Assembly (NCBI GenBank): GCA_947503525.1
Contig: CANNEA010000008.1
Location: forward strand, 124,001 to 188,000
Direction: 5' to 3'
Origin: an uncultured Carboxylicivirga sp.
Lineage (GTDB): Bacteria > Bacteroidota > Bacteroidia > Bacteroidales > Marinilabiliaceae
DNA: 64,000 nucleotides
Part shown: piece by piece, positions 1-12,699 of the stretch
Layout: the number at the start of each line of letters is the position of its first letter
How positions within the stretch are numbered: position 1 is the stretch's first letter
The notes under the pieces: generated by a model
What the model was told of the DNA's origin: nothing
The model's database searches: none
Seen by the model: only the letters and a program-made list of their open reading frames with translations
Position numbers and translations under genes: made by a program

Positions 1-279
1 GAAGTATATCAAGGTGACGTAAGTAACGACATCTCTTCACCTCTGGGATCATTATCTGAAATCCTTATTTATCCGAATCCAGCATCTAACTTTATTACAA
101 TACAAGGAGTCAATGGTGCTTTATTTGAGCTATATAATAGCCAGGGTGAATTAATGCTGCGCGGTCCTATTGAAAGTAATAAGCATAGAGTGAATATTAA
201 TGATTTTAATGTAGGATTATATTTTGTGAAAATTAATGATGGAGGAGTGATTACAAATCACAAAATAATTAAAAAATAA
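1..279 (+). CDS. 3' end of a T9SS-secreted protein (type A C-terminal sorting domain)
   Basis: Frame 1 is open from the first base and stops at TAA 277-279, giving the last 92 residues of a protein whose start lies outside the window. The visible part is a short linker followed by a typical type A T9SS sorting domain: an IYPNPAS segment near residues 23-29, a LYNSQGE strand, a GLYFVKI strand and a basic tail ending KIIKK. Such domains direct proteins through the type IX secretion system to the cell surface or medium and are then removed. The catalytic part is not visible, so the role is unknown. It is separated by 186 bp from the next gene and may belong to the same polysaccharide-use locus. 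Confidence 0.85.
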   Translation, partial: EVYQGDVSNDISSPLGSLSEILIYPNPASNFITIQGVNGALFELYNSQGELMLRGPIESNKHRVNINDFNVGLYFVKINDGGVITNHKIIKK

Positions 280-453
280 ATAGGACTAGTATTTGATGGT
301 GTGATGCGATTAATAATTTTTTATGCAAATCCAATTGGGCCATTAAAACAGAATATGAGATGTTTATCTGAACTTGAATAGTAATATCACATCTACTTGT
401 TATTACATTTAAACTAATTCCTAGATTAGTATTGTATAAATTTAGCATGATGA

Positions 454-3591
<3,138 letters not shown>

Positions 3592-3597
3592 ATTATA

Positions 3598-3637
3598 GAA
3601 CACCCCTTTGATAAACTTATCAAAGGGGTGTTCTTGT
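3598..3637 (+). terminator. Intrinsic terminator after the GH2 gene
   Basis: A perfect 17-bp inverted repeat (3598-3614 and 3617-3633) with a 2-base loop starts 6 bp after the GH2 stop codon. The arms are GAACACCCCTTTGATAA and its exact reverse complement. The downstream side is T-rich (TTCTTGTTTATT). The symmetry means it could also act on the minus strand. It separates the GH2 gene from the array that begins at 3910. Confidence 0.85.
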
Positions 3638-3909
3638 TTATTGCTTAGTCGTTATAGAAAACTAATTTGAAATAATTGGGAAGATAAATACTTATGTTAC
3701 CATGCATAACTGAAAGGTTTATGCATTATCCTTTAGATTGAATTATTTTTAATACAATTTGAATAATAGTTAATAGATAAATTCACTAAGCCATACGCGG
3801 ATGCGTATTTCGATTCTGGTGAATAATATATAATAGCAAGCGATTTAATGCCCATACTCGATCTTAATCGCCTTTGTTATATTCACGATTTGATCATAAT
3901 AAGTAAAAA
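3638..3909. promoter_or_regulatory. Leader of the 60-kb array, with a 16-bp palindrome
   Basis: This non-coding stretch precedes the first sulfatase and is the most likely site of the main promoter. It contains a perfect 6-4-6 palindrome, ATACGC-GGAT-GCGTAT, at 3793-3808, and a looser inverted pair GCGATTTAA (3840) / TTAATCGC (3864). Either could be an operator. No exact match to the Bacteroidota promoter element TAnnTTTG is seen; near misses such as TAATTTG and TACAATTTG have the wrong spacing. Regulatory function is inferred from position only. Confidence 0.35.
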
Positions 3910-5475
3910 ATGAGAAGTACCTGTTTATTAATTCTTGCAACATTCATTCTTCAAGCCTTTAGTATTTCTACTTCGGCAAAAGGAATAAAGGTAAAATCTG
4001 AAAATCCGAATATCATTTACATCCTGGCAGATGATCTTGGTTATGGAGATGTAAAATGTTTTAATCCTAAAGGAAAGATACCTACTCCCAATATGGATGA
4101 GATGGCCTCCAATGGTATCATGTTTACCGATGCGCATACGTCTTCAGCAGTTTGCACACCAACCCGGTATGGAATATTAACCGGTCGGTATAATTGGCGA
4201 AGTTCGTTAAAGAGTTCTGTTTTAGGTGGATATTCCAAGTCCTTAATTAGGCAGGAGCGTATTACCATAGCCGAAATGCTAAAAGAACAAGGATACACCA
4301 CTGCCTTTATTGGCAAGTGGCACTTGGGGTGGGACTGGAAAATAAAAGAGGGAGCAAATAAACTTAATAACCTGGATAAAGTTCAGGATGTCGATTATGC
4401 AGCGCCAATAAGTAATGGACCATCTTCTCATGGATTTGATTACTCATTTGGTTTTTGCGGATCATTGGACATGCCACCTTATGTATGGGTCGAAAATGAT
4501 AGACCAACTATGGAACCTACAAAAATAACAAGAAACATTGATGCAAAGGGATTTTGGCGCCGAGGTCCAACGGGAGAGGATTTTAATCATACTACAGTAC
4601 TTCAGGATGTTACGGATAAAGCAAAAGGGTATATTGAAGAGCAGGCTAAGCTTAAGCAACCTTTCTTTTTGTACCTTCCTTTACCAGCGCCTCATACACC
4701 CATTTTGCCAACTACCGAATTCATGGGAAAAAGCAATACGAATATGTATGGCGATTTTGTAATGCAGGTTGATGATGTGGTCCGTCAAATAAGGGAAACA
4801 TTAAAGCAACAAGGGATTTCTGAAAACACGCTGCTTGTATTTACCAGTGATAACGGCTGTTCGCCCAGAGCCGATTTTGAAGAATTGGCTAAGGTTAAGC
4901 ATTATCCAAGTTATAATTTAAGAGGTGCAAAAGCAGATATTTTTGAAGGAGGACACCGAGTGCCATTTATTGTGGAATGGCCGGCAAAAGCATTAAAAAA
5001 CTACAGTTCAAATAAAATCATTTGTACCACTGATTTCTTTGCTACTTGTGCTGATTTGACTGACTATAAAATTAAAGATACAGAAGCTGAAGATAGTTAT
5101 AGTATGTTGCCATTATTATTAGGTAAAGATGATACTCCCATTCGTGAGTATACTGTACATCATTCTATCAACGGTTCGTTTGCCATACGACAAGGTGATT
5201 GGAAGTTAAACATATGTCCCGGTTCTGCAGGATGGAGTTACCCAAAACCACACGAAATAAAAAAAGAAAAACTGGATTTACCTGCTATGCAGTTGTATAA
5301 CCTCAAAGAGGATATTGGGGAAACCAAAAACTTAATTGCTGAATACCCGGAAAAAGCATTACAATTGAAGACTGCTCTCAAAAAAATAATTCTTGATGGT
5401 AGAAGTACTCCTGGAAAAGTGCAAGAAAATGAAGGCATGGATGGTTGGAAGCAGATTCAACAGATAATTAATTAA
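3910..5475 (+). CDS. S1-family sulfatase (CTPTR)
   Basis: A 521-residue formylglycine-dependent sulfatase of the arylsulfatase fold that hydrolyses sulfate esters. The N-terminus is a type I signal peptide (ending near residue 23) rather than a lipobox, so it is probably soluble in the periplasm or exported. Metal ligands Asp41-Asp42 are in LADDLGYGD, the formylglycine Cys82 in CTPTR, the conserved Lys and His in GKWHLG, a SDNG metal motif follows, and a later GG-H-R-VPF segment matches the usual C-terminal active-site strand. It opens the array and is followed by the GH29 gene after 124 bp. The mid-region (PPYVWVENDRP) resembles S1 enzymes acting on hexose 6-sulfates, but subfamily needs a profile search. 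Confidence 0.93.
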   Translation: MRSTCLLILATFILQAFSISTSAKGIKVKSENPNIIYILADDLGYGDVKCFNPKGKIPTPNMDEMASNGIMFTDAHTSSAVCTPTRYGILTGRYNWRSSLKSSVLGGYSKSLIRQERITIAEMLKEQGYTTAFIGKWHLGWDWKIKEGANKLNNLDKVQDVDYAAPISNGPSSHGFDYSFGFCGSLDMPPYVWVENDRPTMEPTKITRNIDAKGFWRRGPTGEDFNHTTVLQDVTDKAKGYIEEQAKLKQPFFLYLPLPAPHTPILPTTEFMGKSNTNMYGDFVMQVDDVVRQIRETLKQQGISENTLLVFTSDNGCSPRADFEELAKVKHYPSYNLRGAKADIFEGGHRVPFIVEWPAKALKNYSSNKIICTTDFFATCADLTDYKIKDTEAEDSYSMLPLLLGKDDTPIREYTVHHSINGSFAIRQGDWKLNICPGSAGWSYPKPHEIKKEKLDLPAMQLYNLKEDIGETKNLIAEYPEKALQLKTALKKIILDGRSTPGKVQENEGMDGWKQIQQIIN

Positions 5476-5599
5476 ATTTAAAAACGATCACTCTTACAAT
5501 ACACTTTACTGTGATTGAGGTATCTTATGGAAATCTAAAATATAGCTTTTGTTATAGATGTTCATATGGTTTAACTAGCAACAAGTGAATTTATTTGAT

Positions 5600-7204
5600 A
5601 TGACTACAGGTAAATTATATAGTATTTTGATTAGTATCATTATCATACTAACTTCAAGTAAATGTTCAGATCAACAAAAGACGGAAACCAAACCTTTGTA
5701 TGACGGCACCTGGGAGGACTTGCAAGAAATGCCTGTGCCGGATTGGTTCAATGACGGTAAAATTGGCATTTTCATCCATTGGGGACCTTATAGTGTAATC
5801 GGACACCGAAAAGGGGGCAGAGGTTATGCTGAACATGTACCTAAAATGATCTACGAAGATCCAAATTATTATTACCCATACCTTGAAGAACGTTGGGGAG
5901 CAGCTCCTCCTGAATTCGGTTATAAAGATATTATTCCTGAATTTAAGGCTGAAAATTGGAACCCTGATGAATGGGCTGAATTATTCTCCGAAGTAGGCGC
6001 AAAATATGTAGTTTTTACAGCAGAACATCATGATGGATGGGCCAATTGGGCCTCTGATCTTACCCCTTGGAATGCTTTAGACATGGGGCCTAAGCGTGAC
6101 TTAGTTGGCGACTTGGGTAAAGCTGTTCGTGCCAAAGGTTTAAAATACGCTCCATCTTATCATCGTGAAAGACATACAAGTTTTTTTACTACAAAAAAGT
6201 ATGTGGTTAATGCTACTGCACGTCCGGATATTCTTGAAGAAATAAAACGCGCTCCGAAGGCTGAGTTATTATATGGTCCATTTGGATTCAGCAGTGAAGC
6301 AGTGGATGAGTATGTAGCGCGTTGGAAAGAAATTCAGGATAAGTATCAACCAGATATGTTGTGGATGGATGATTTTCCAATATACACGCGAGATGGTAAC
6401 AATGTACGTAAAGGTATTGCAAAGCCAGTGATCAAATATTTTGATGATCAATTGCGAAAAATGATTACGGAATATATGAATGATGGAGCGGCACGCGGGC
6501 AAACTGTTTATTGCAATAACAAAGGAGGAAATAGGAATTGGCCAGATGGAGTTGGCTGTTTGGAAAAAGATAATTTGAAATTAAAATCAATTGGACCCAA
6601 ATGGCAAAGTTGTACGACTTTTGGAACTTCTTTTGGTTATTTGGAAGGAGATACTTACAAAAGCATTGAAGGTGTTATTCATGAAATGGTTGAAGTGATC
6701 AGCCGAAATGGTAATTTCTTGATTAATATTGGACCCAAAGCAGATGGCACCATTGTTCCTGAGCAAGTTGAGCGGCTACAAGCAATGGGTGATTGGTTAA
6801 AGGTAAATGGAAAAGCCATTTATGGTTCTCGCTATTGGAAAGTAAATCAGCAACAAAACGAAAGTCTATCATTTACGACCAATGGAAACAAACTATATGC
6901 AATTAAGTGTACTCAACCACAAACTTCGTTCTTGGTTGAAGCTACTGCAGGATGGAGTAGTGATTACGTCAAATCCATTAGTCTTCTTGGTTCCAAGGCG
7001 AAGGTTGTATGGGAATTGACCCCTGAGGGATTGAAAATTACTCCGCCCAAAGACCTGGGAGAAAGTAAATATGCCTGGTCTTTTGAAATTGTTACAAAGG
7101 AAGAACAATACCATCCTAAAGCCATACAAGATGATGCTAGCAAAGCTCTAAAAGGAACAAAGAAGGTGGATTTAGATGGAAATGTTAATACTAAGAATAA
7201 ATAA
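5600..7204 (+). CDS. GH29 alpha-L-fucosidase (or alpha-L-galactosidase)
   Basis: About 534 residues from ATG 5600; an in-frame GTG at 5585 would add five residues, but the ATG starts the hydrophobic leader directly. A weak lipobox (TSSKC, Cys22) follows the leader. The (beta/alpha)8 catalytic domain spans about 40-385 with hallmark segments GIFIHWGPYS, TAEHHDGWANW and GDLGKAVRAKGLKY. The likely nucleophile is Asp257 in LWMDD. Residues 390-490 form the usual C-terminal beta-sandwich, and a lysine-rich tail of about 40 residues ends the protein. GH29 enzymes release terminal alpha-L-fucose with retention; some from algal loci act on alpha-L-galactose. It lies 12 bp upstream of a sulfatase, which suggests it works on desulfated fucosyl or L-galactosyl ends. 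Confidence 0.92.
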   Translation: MTTGKLYSILISIIIILTSSKCSDQQKTETKPLYDGTWEDLQEMPVPDWFNDGKIGIFIHWGPYSVIGHRKGGRGYAEHVPKMIYEDPNYYYPYLEERWGAAPPEFGYKDIIPEFKAENWNPDEWAELFSEVGAKYVVFTAEHHDGWANWASDLTPWNALDMGPKRDLVGDLGKAVRAKGLKYAPSYHRERHTSFFTTKKYVVNATARPDILEEIKRAPKAELLYGPFGFSSEAVDEYVARWKEIQDKYQPDMLWMDDFPIYTRDGNNVRKGIAKPVIKYFDDQLRKMITEYMNDGAARGQTVYCNNKGGNRNWPDGVGCLEKDNLKLKSIGPKWQSCTTFGTSFGYLEGDTYKSIEGVIHEMVEVISRNGNFLINIGPKADGTIVPEQVERLQAMGDWLKVNGKAIYGSRYWKVNQQQNESLSFTTNGNKLYAIKCTQPQTSFLVEATAGWSSDYVKSISLLGSKAKVVWELTPEGLKITPPKDLGESKYAWSFEIVTKEEQYHPKAIQDDASKALKGTKKVDLDGNVNTKNK

Positions 7205-7216
7205 TAGAATCGTCTT

Positions 7217-8623
7217 ATGCGGATTGTAAAATCAATATTGTTTGTTAGTATATATCTTATCTCTTTAAGTGCATGTACTAGTCATGGATCAGAGTTTAAT
7301 AAGCCGAATATTATATTTATTGTGGTTGACGATTTAGGTTATTCAGATGTTGCTTATATGCATCAACAAGCACTGATTCAAACTCCAAATATTGATAGCT
7401 TGGCCATGGGAGGAATGGTATTTACGGATGCTTACGCAGCAGCTCCTGTATGTTCTCCTACACGCGCAAGCTTGATGACTGGAAAATATCCGGCAACGTT
7501 AAAATTGACTTGTCATATACCGGGAATGGGTATGGAAAAGTATTTGAAGAAGCTCAGCAAAGGCAAAAAGTTAAAGGAAGCCTACTTTTTGGATCACTTA
7601 CCCACTACTGAAATAACATTTGCTGAAGTATTAAAAAAGGAAGGATATGCTACGGGATATATTGGTAAATGGCACTTGGGAGGCGAAGGTTCTATTTATA
7701 CAAAAGATGGAATTGTAAATGCTGATTATCATCCAGAAAAGCAGGGATTCGATCTCAATATCGGAGGTTGCTCTTATGGCCAGCCAAAAAGTTATTTCGA
7801 TCCGTATAAAAACGGCACTATTCAAGATAGAAAAGAAGGAGAATATCTTACTGATAGACTTGGCGATGAGGCTGTGTCATTTATTGAGCAAAATAGGCAA
7901 AATCCTTTCTTTCTTAATCTTGCTACCTATACCGTTCACACCCCTTTAAGGGCTCCGGAAGAAACAATTACTAAATACAATGGCAACAAATACTTTGCTA
8001 TGATTGAGAAGCTGGATGAGAATGTGGGAAAGGTAATGGCTAAGCTTAAAGAATTGGAGTTACTGGAAAATACAATTGTTGTCTTCTATTCCGATAATGG
8101 TGGATTATGGGGTAATGCACCTTTAAAAGGCAAAAAGGGAACATTACACGAAGGAGGGATTCGAGTACCAATGATTGTTAACTGTCCCGATAGAATAAAA
8201 CCAGGTAGTAAATGTGAGGTTCCTGTTACATCTGTTGATTTCTTTCCAACCTTTTTAGAATTGGCTGGTGTGTCACCCGCAGATTATCCTGAAGTAGAAG
8301 GGGAGAGTTTATTGCCTTTATTAAAAGAGAAAAATGGCTTTCCTGAGAGGGCAATTTATTGGCATTTCCCTCATCATCGTAAAGAAGGACTTTCAATGGG
8401 CGCAGCAATTCGTGAAGGGGAGTGGAAATTAATTAAGGAATTTGAAACAGAAAACATATACCTCTATAATTTAAAAGACGATTTGGGTGAGGAAAACAAC
8501 TTAGTTTCTCAATATCCGGATAAAAAGGTCGAACTTCTAAATAAGCTTGAAAATTGGCAACAAGAAGTGGACGCAGAAATGCCAGAATTAAACGAAAACT
8601 ATAAACAACTAATAACAAAATAA
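7217..8623 (+). CDS. S1-family sulfatase (CSPTR), S1_16-like
   Basis: A 468-residue lipoprotein (SLSAC, Cys20) with complete sulfatase hallmarks: Asp38-Asp39 in VVDDLGYSD, formylglycine Cys79 in CSPTR, GKWHLGG, a YSDNGG metal motif and LHEGGIRVPM. The stretch after the active site (MTGKYPATLKLTCHIPG) resembles S1_16 enzymes, several of which remove 4-O-sulfate from galactose or N-acetylgalactosamine; this is pattern recognition, not a profile result. It sits 12 bp after the GH29 gene and 11 bp before the GH97 gene, so it may unmask galactosyl residues for that enzyme. Confidence 0.93.
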   Translation: MRIVKSILFVSIYLISLSACTSHGSEFNKPNIIFIVVDDLGYSDVAYMHQQALIQTPNIDSLAMGGMVFTDAYAAAPVCSPTRASLMTGKYPATLKLTCHIPGMGMEKYLKKLSKGKKLKEAYFLDHLPTTEITFAEVLKKEGYATGYIGKWHLGGEGSIYTKDGIVNADYHPEKQGFDLNIGGCSYGQPKSYFDPYKNGTIQDRKEGEYLTDRLGDEAVSFIEQNRQNPFFLNLATYTVHTPLRAPEETITKYNGNKYFAMIEKLDENVGKVMAKLKELELLENTIVVFYSDNGGLWGNAPLKGKKGTLHEGGIRVPMIVNCPDRIKPGSKCEVPVTSVDFFPTFLELAGVSPADYPEVEGESLLPLLKEKNGFPERAIYWHFPHHRKEGLSMGAAIREGEWKLIKEFETENIYLYNLKDDLGEENNLVSQYPDKKVELLNKLENWQQEVDAEMPELNENYKQLITK

Positions 8624-8634
8624 AGGAAGCTATT

Positions 8635-10545
8635 ATGATTCAGAAATTCCTGACTATTATATTTATTATTTCTAGTCTTTGGTCCTGCACTAAGCCCTTA
8701 GATCAATTTAATTTAAGTTCACCTCAAGGTAATGTTTCTTTAAAGATTGAGCTTATAGATAATAAACTGAACTATCAAGTAAGTCAAGAGGGGACAAGCA
8801 TGATTGGTGTTTCTGAATTGGAAATATTATGCAATGCCAAAGTAACTATTGTTGATGCTTTAGAGATAGAACAAGATACAATCTGGAGGCCTGTTTGGGG
8901 ACAACAGAGTATAGTACACGACAATTATAAAGAATTACAACTAGATATTGACATAGAAGGAGTAAAAGGAAAACTCCTCGCTAGAGTTTATAATGAAGGT
9001 GTAGCTTTTCGTTTTATCCTCAACGAAGGTGAAAAGCCAAGCGAAACCATCTTCAAGTGTGAATATGCTTTACCTGAACAGGGCAATTTTTATTTTACAA
9101 AAGGTGAAACGGCACCTATTGGACCAATTAGTTTTAAGGAAGTAGGAGAATTTCTGGAACAGGATAAAAATAAGAAGAAAATCAGTCTTCCTTTGCTTGT
9201 TGAGTTGAATGATCAGCCCTTTATTGCTCTTTTGGAATCAGATTTATTTGCTTCAAAAGGTATAGAGTCGATGCAGTTGATTAATTCTGATATGGATGGA
9301 AAGATGGTGTCACTTAACAAAGTTAAATTAAGCAAAGAAAAGTGGACCAGTCCATGGAGGGTTATATTATTTGGCGATAAGGCAGGTGACTTGGTAATGA
9401 ATACTGTTCCTATTAATTTGGCAACGCCATGTAAGATAGAAGACACAGATTGGATAAAGCCGGGGAAGACTTTATGGGATTGGCGTGTTCATGGGTATAC
9501 TGCTCCTGATGGATTTACCTATGGCATTGATAACGAAAGCTATTATCGTTTTATCGATTTTGCAGCAGAAACAGGAATTGAGTATTTCCTTATTGACGAT
9601 GCCTGGTACAAACATGTTACAAAAGGTCATTTTGAATTATCGGATAAGCTAGATCTTGACAAGGTGATTGCTTATGCAGCTGATAAAGAAGTTGATTTAA
9701 TTCTCTATTATGATAGAAGACATGGTGAATATGGTGATGAAGAACTCTTTCCATATTACCAGTCATTAGGAATGAAAGGCATCAAATATGGTTTTATGGG
9801 CAATAAGCCTGACTTTACGAGGGAAGCCATTCAAAAAAGTGCGACCAGTAAGCTACTTATTGATTTCCATGATGGGCCTGTTCCTTTTACAGGTATGCGT
9901 CGCACCTACCCCAACGCCATTACCCGTGAATATTGCCATGCGCAACAAGATTCTCGTCGGGCCTTTACTCCTGAAACATTTATTAATATGGCATTGATAA
10001 ATGCGATAACAGGCCCTCTGGATATGAATAACGGTAATTTTGATTTGATCGGAATTAATGCCGGCCTAAGGCAAAAGGGACCACGTAAACCTAATTCCTA
10101 TTTATCAACAGTAGCATCAGAGGCAGCTCGAACACTGATTATTTTCAGTGGTTTGGTTTGTATACCTGATGCACCTGAAGCTTATGCTGCCAAAGCTGAT
10201 TTATTCGAGTTTATACAAAAGATGCCAGTTGGTAAATGGGATGAAAGCCGAATTCTTCATTCTAAATTAGGTGAATACATTTCTACTGCAAGGCGACATG
10301 ATAAAGAATGGTTTATTGGAAGTGTATACAACCAAAAAGGTGGAACCTTAGGCATTGAGCTTGATTTTCTGGAGGAAGGTCAAGAATATGAGGTCACGTA
10401 TTATGAGGATACAGAAGACACTCATTGTAAAAGTAATCCTGAAGCTTATCAGGTTAAAAATGGAAGTGTAAGAAAAGGAGACATAGTCAATGCTGTCATG
10501 GCTCCCGGAGGAGGCCATTGTATGTGGATAAGACCTAAAAATTAG
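8635..10545 (+). CDS. GH97 glycosidase, retaining (alpha-galactosidase-like) type
   Basis: A 636-residue lipoprotein (SLWSC, Cys18) with the GH97 architecture: N-terminal beta-super-sandwich (about 25-280), (beta/alpha)8 barrel (290-545) and C-terminal beta-domain (550-636). Diagnostic segments are the WDWRVHG strand, EYFLIDDAWY and TGMRRTYPNAITREY. GH97 contains inverting alpha-glucosidases of the SusB type and retaining alpha-galactosidases. Here the strand LLIDFHD carries Asp410, the position used as nucleophile in the retaining branch; SusB-type enzymes instead carry a catalytic Glu on this strand. This favours an alpha-galactosidase or beta-L-arabinopyranosidase activity. It is followed by a GH36-like gene, another alpha-galactosidase-type family. 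Confidence 0.88.
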   Translation: MIQKFLTIIFIISSLWSCTKPLDQFNLSSPQGNVSLKIELIDNKLNYQVSQEGTSMIGVSELEILCNAKVTIVDALEIEQDTIWRPVWGQQSIVHDNYKELQLDIDIEGVKGKLLARVYNEGVAFRFILNEGEKPSETIFKCEYALPEQGNFYFTKGETAPIGPISFKEVGEFLEQDKNKKKISLPLLVELNDQPFIALLESDLFASKGIESMQLINSDMDGKMVSLNKVKLSKEKWTSPWRVILFGDKAGDLVMNTVPINLATPCKIEDTDWIKPGKTLWDWRVHGYTAPDGFTYGIDNESYYRFIDFAAETGIEYFLIDDAWYKHVTKGHFELSDKLDLDKVIAYAADKEVDLILYYDRRHGEYGDEELFPYYQSLGMKGIKYGFMGNKPDFTREAIQKSATSKLLIDFHDGPVPFTGMRRTYPNAITREYCHAQQDSRRAFTPETFINMALINAITGPLDMNNGNFDLIGINAGLRQKGPRKPNSYLSTVASEAARTLIIFSGLVCIPDAPEAYAAKADLFEFIQKMPVGKWDESRILHSKLGEYISTARRHDKEWFIGSVYNQKGGTLGIELDFLEEGQEYEVTYYEDTEDTHCKSNPEAYQVKNGSVRKGDIVNAVMAPGGGHCMWIRPKN

Positions 10546-10587
10546 GTCTGGACTTAATGGTGAATAAACAATCTAATTGATAAATCT

Positions 10588-12690
10588 ATGTCTTATTTAA
10601 GAAAAGAAATCTACATCGTACTCTTATTGATCACTCTATACGCTTGCAATATTAATGAACCAAACAAAAATAACTACGAATTAAATCATATTCCTCAATC
10701 AATTGCATTAGAGCAAGTGTCAACCAAAGGAATCTTTGTATTAAATCAGCAAGAACTTGCTCCCGATTCCAACGGAATTATTGCCGAAATAAAATTGGAA
10801 CTACCTCAATTTGCAAAAGGAATATATTATCGTCCTTTTTCAGCAAAATTAGCGGCAGGTAACCGTGTTGAACCCTTGTGGTTCAGTCAAATTTCAGAGC
10901 TTGGTGCTTATGAAAGAAAGAAGCCAAGGATGGATGACAATACAAGCCTGGGCGCTTTTATGATGCTCAAAAAAGATAATGGTCAATATTTGGCGCTATT
11001 ACCACTCGTTTCAAATCGTGTTGGAAATACCTTTAGTATTCGCGACAATAATATTCACTTAACAGTTGCCACTTATGGAACAAGAACCGAAGATGTTGCA
11101 GTTCCTTTATTAAGCTATGCCCAATCTGAAAATCCTTACGAAGCGGCCAGGATGGTTTGGGAACAGGCCATACAAATAGATGAGATTAAAGGAAATATAA
11201 ATTGGCGCGAAAACAAAATCTACCCAGAGCCATATAAATATTTGGGCTGGTGCTCGTGGGAGCATTACAAGAAAAATATTAATGAAGAAAATATGTTGGA
11301 TGCGATTAAAGAAATGAAATCCAGCGAAATTCCCTTCAGGTGGGCACTTATCGATGATGGTTATTTAGATGCGAAGAAAAGCCAATTGCTATCGTTTGGG
11401 CTAGATAAAAAGAAATTTCCCAATGGCTGGGAACCTATCATCAGCCAAAAAGATGAAAAAATTAAGTGGATGGGTGTTTGGTGCAATTTTAATGGATACT
11501 GGTCGGGTATTTCTCCTGAACATACCATGTCGAATTTGAGCGATTACTTGACTTTGCGTAACAAAAATGCCAAGGGAGAAAAGTACATGCCAATAATTTC
11601 ATCTGAGGCAGCCAATGCTTTTTATAATGAAATGACTGCCACTATGAAAGGTAATGGATTTGATATGATTAAGGTTGATTTTCAGTCGGATAACTTTCGA
11701 TATAATACGGGATCTAAGAATGCTATTCTTGGGGTTCATTATAACAACACGGCTTTAGAAGAAAACTGTAAGGCTAAGGGGTTGCACCTTTTAAACTGTA
11801 TTGCTCAACAAAATTTTAATGTTTTCAATCATCGTTACAGTGCTTTAATCCGCGGAAGCATCGATTATAAAACCACGAAAGACAGACTAGACCTTACTTT
11901 GGTGCAAAATTTCACCAACGCTTTTTGGTTGGGGCATACCCATTGGCTCGATCAAGACATGTTCTTTGCCAATCATGCGGCATCAGCTCGTTTAATGGCC
12001 GTGTCAAGGGCTATTTCTGGAGGTCCAATTTACTTGTCGGATGATCCACAAAATATCGACGATGCTGTTTTAAAACCTTTAACATACAAGGATGGGCGTA
12101 TTTTAGGCACTCTGGCACCTGGTGTTCCTTTGCCCGAGAGTATGATGCAGGATCCATTCTTTGAAGGAAAAGCATTCAGGGTAATTGCTCCGCTTGAAAA
12201 TAATAGTGCCGTAATAATGGCAGTAAATTTAAGTCAAAACAATAATGATGTAAGCACCTCCATTTCCATAAAAGATTATCCTTTTGCCGCAGCAATGATG
12301 CAACCTTATGAGGGACTTTGGAATATTCCTAAAGAGGGAATTTTAATTTATGATCATTATGCAGGTACGGCTAGTATACTTAATAACGAACATCACTTTA
12401 AATTGGAGTCGAGAAAAGAACGGCTTTTTCAGCTAAGTCCTATTCAACAGGGTTGGTCTGTAATAGGCAGAGCTGATAAATACCTGTCGGCAGCAACGTT
12501 TAAAATGCTTGAAATCGATGCCGATTCCATTAAGATCAAACTGTTAGAAGACGGCCCAATAATGTTGTGGACTGAAAACAAAGAACCATTTTCAGATAAT
12601 TTTGAATTCTCCAAACTAGAGAATGGTTTATGGCGTGGAGAGTTAAGCAATTCAAATAAGAATAAAGAATATACAATCGTTCGTAAATAA
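10588..12690 (+). CDS. GH36-like alpha-galactosidase (raffinose-synthase/Sip1 branch)
   Basis: A 700-residue lipoprotein (TLYAC, Cys20). The barrel has the three signatures of the raffinose synthase/seed-imbibition branch of GH36: GWCSWEHY (about 224), ALIDDGY (about 255) and MIKVDFQSD, where Asp364 matches the nucleophile position. An N-terminal beta-sandwich (about 40-200) and a C-terminal beta-domain (about 560-700) complete the fold. Family members hydrolyse or transfer alpha-galactosyl groups; prokaryotic members of this branch are poorly characterised. It lies between GH97 and GH95 genes with gaps of 42 and 9 bp, in a run of exo-acting enzymes for galactose and fucose or L-galactose. 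Confidence 0.82.
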   Translation: MSYLRKEIYIVLLLITLYACNINEPNKNNYELNHIPQSIALEQVSTKGIFVLNQQELAPDSNGIIAEIKLELPQFAKGIYYRPFSAKLAAGNRVEPLWFSQISELGAYERKKPRMDDNTSLGAFMMLKKDNGQYLALLPLVSNRVGNTFSIRDNNIHLTVATYGTRTEDVAVPLLSYAQSENPYEAARMVWEQAIQIDEIKGNINWRENKIYPEPYKYLGWCSWEHYKKNINEENMLDAIKEMKSSEIPFRWALIDDGYLDAKKSQLLSFGLDKKKFPNGWEPIISQKDEKIKWMGVWCNFNGYWSGISPEHTMSNLSDYLTLRNKNAKGEKYMPIISSEAANAFYNEMTATMKGNGFDMIKVDFQSDNFRYNTGSKNAILGVHYNNTALEENCKAKGLHLLNCIAQQNFNVFNHRYSALIRGSIDYKTTKDRLDLTLVQNFTNAFWLGHTHWLDQDMFFANHAASARLMAVSRAISGGPIYLSDDPQNIDDAVLKPLTYKDGRILGTLAPGVPLPESMMQDPFFEGKAFRVIAPLENNSAVIMAVNLSQNNNDVSTSISIKDYPFAAAMMQPYEGLWNIPKEGILIYDHYAGTASILNNEHHFKLESRKERLFQLSPIQQGWSVIGRADKYLSAATFKMLEIDADSIKIKLLEDGPIMLWTENKEPFSDNFEFSKLENGLWRGELSNSNKNKEYTIVRK

Positions 12691-12699
12691 AAAACAATC

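Noticed and set aside
287-295. TAGTATTTG as a promoter -7 element (also seen near 44511)
   Set aside because: One base longer than TAnnTTTG and without a well-spaced -33 TTG; frequent by chance in AT-rich DNA.
5585-5599. GTG start for the GH29 gene
   Set aside because: ATG 5600 starts the signal sequence directly; the GTG only adds five residues.
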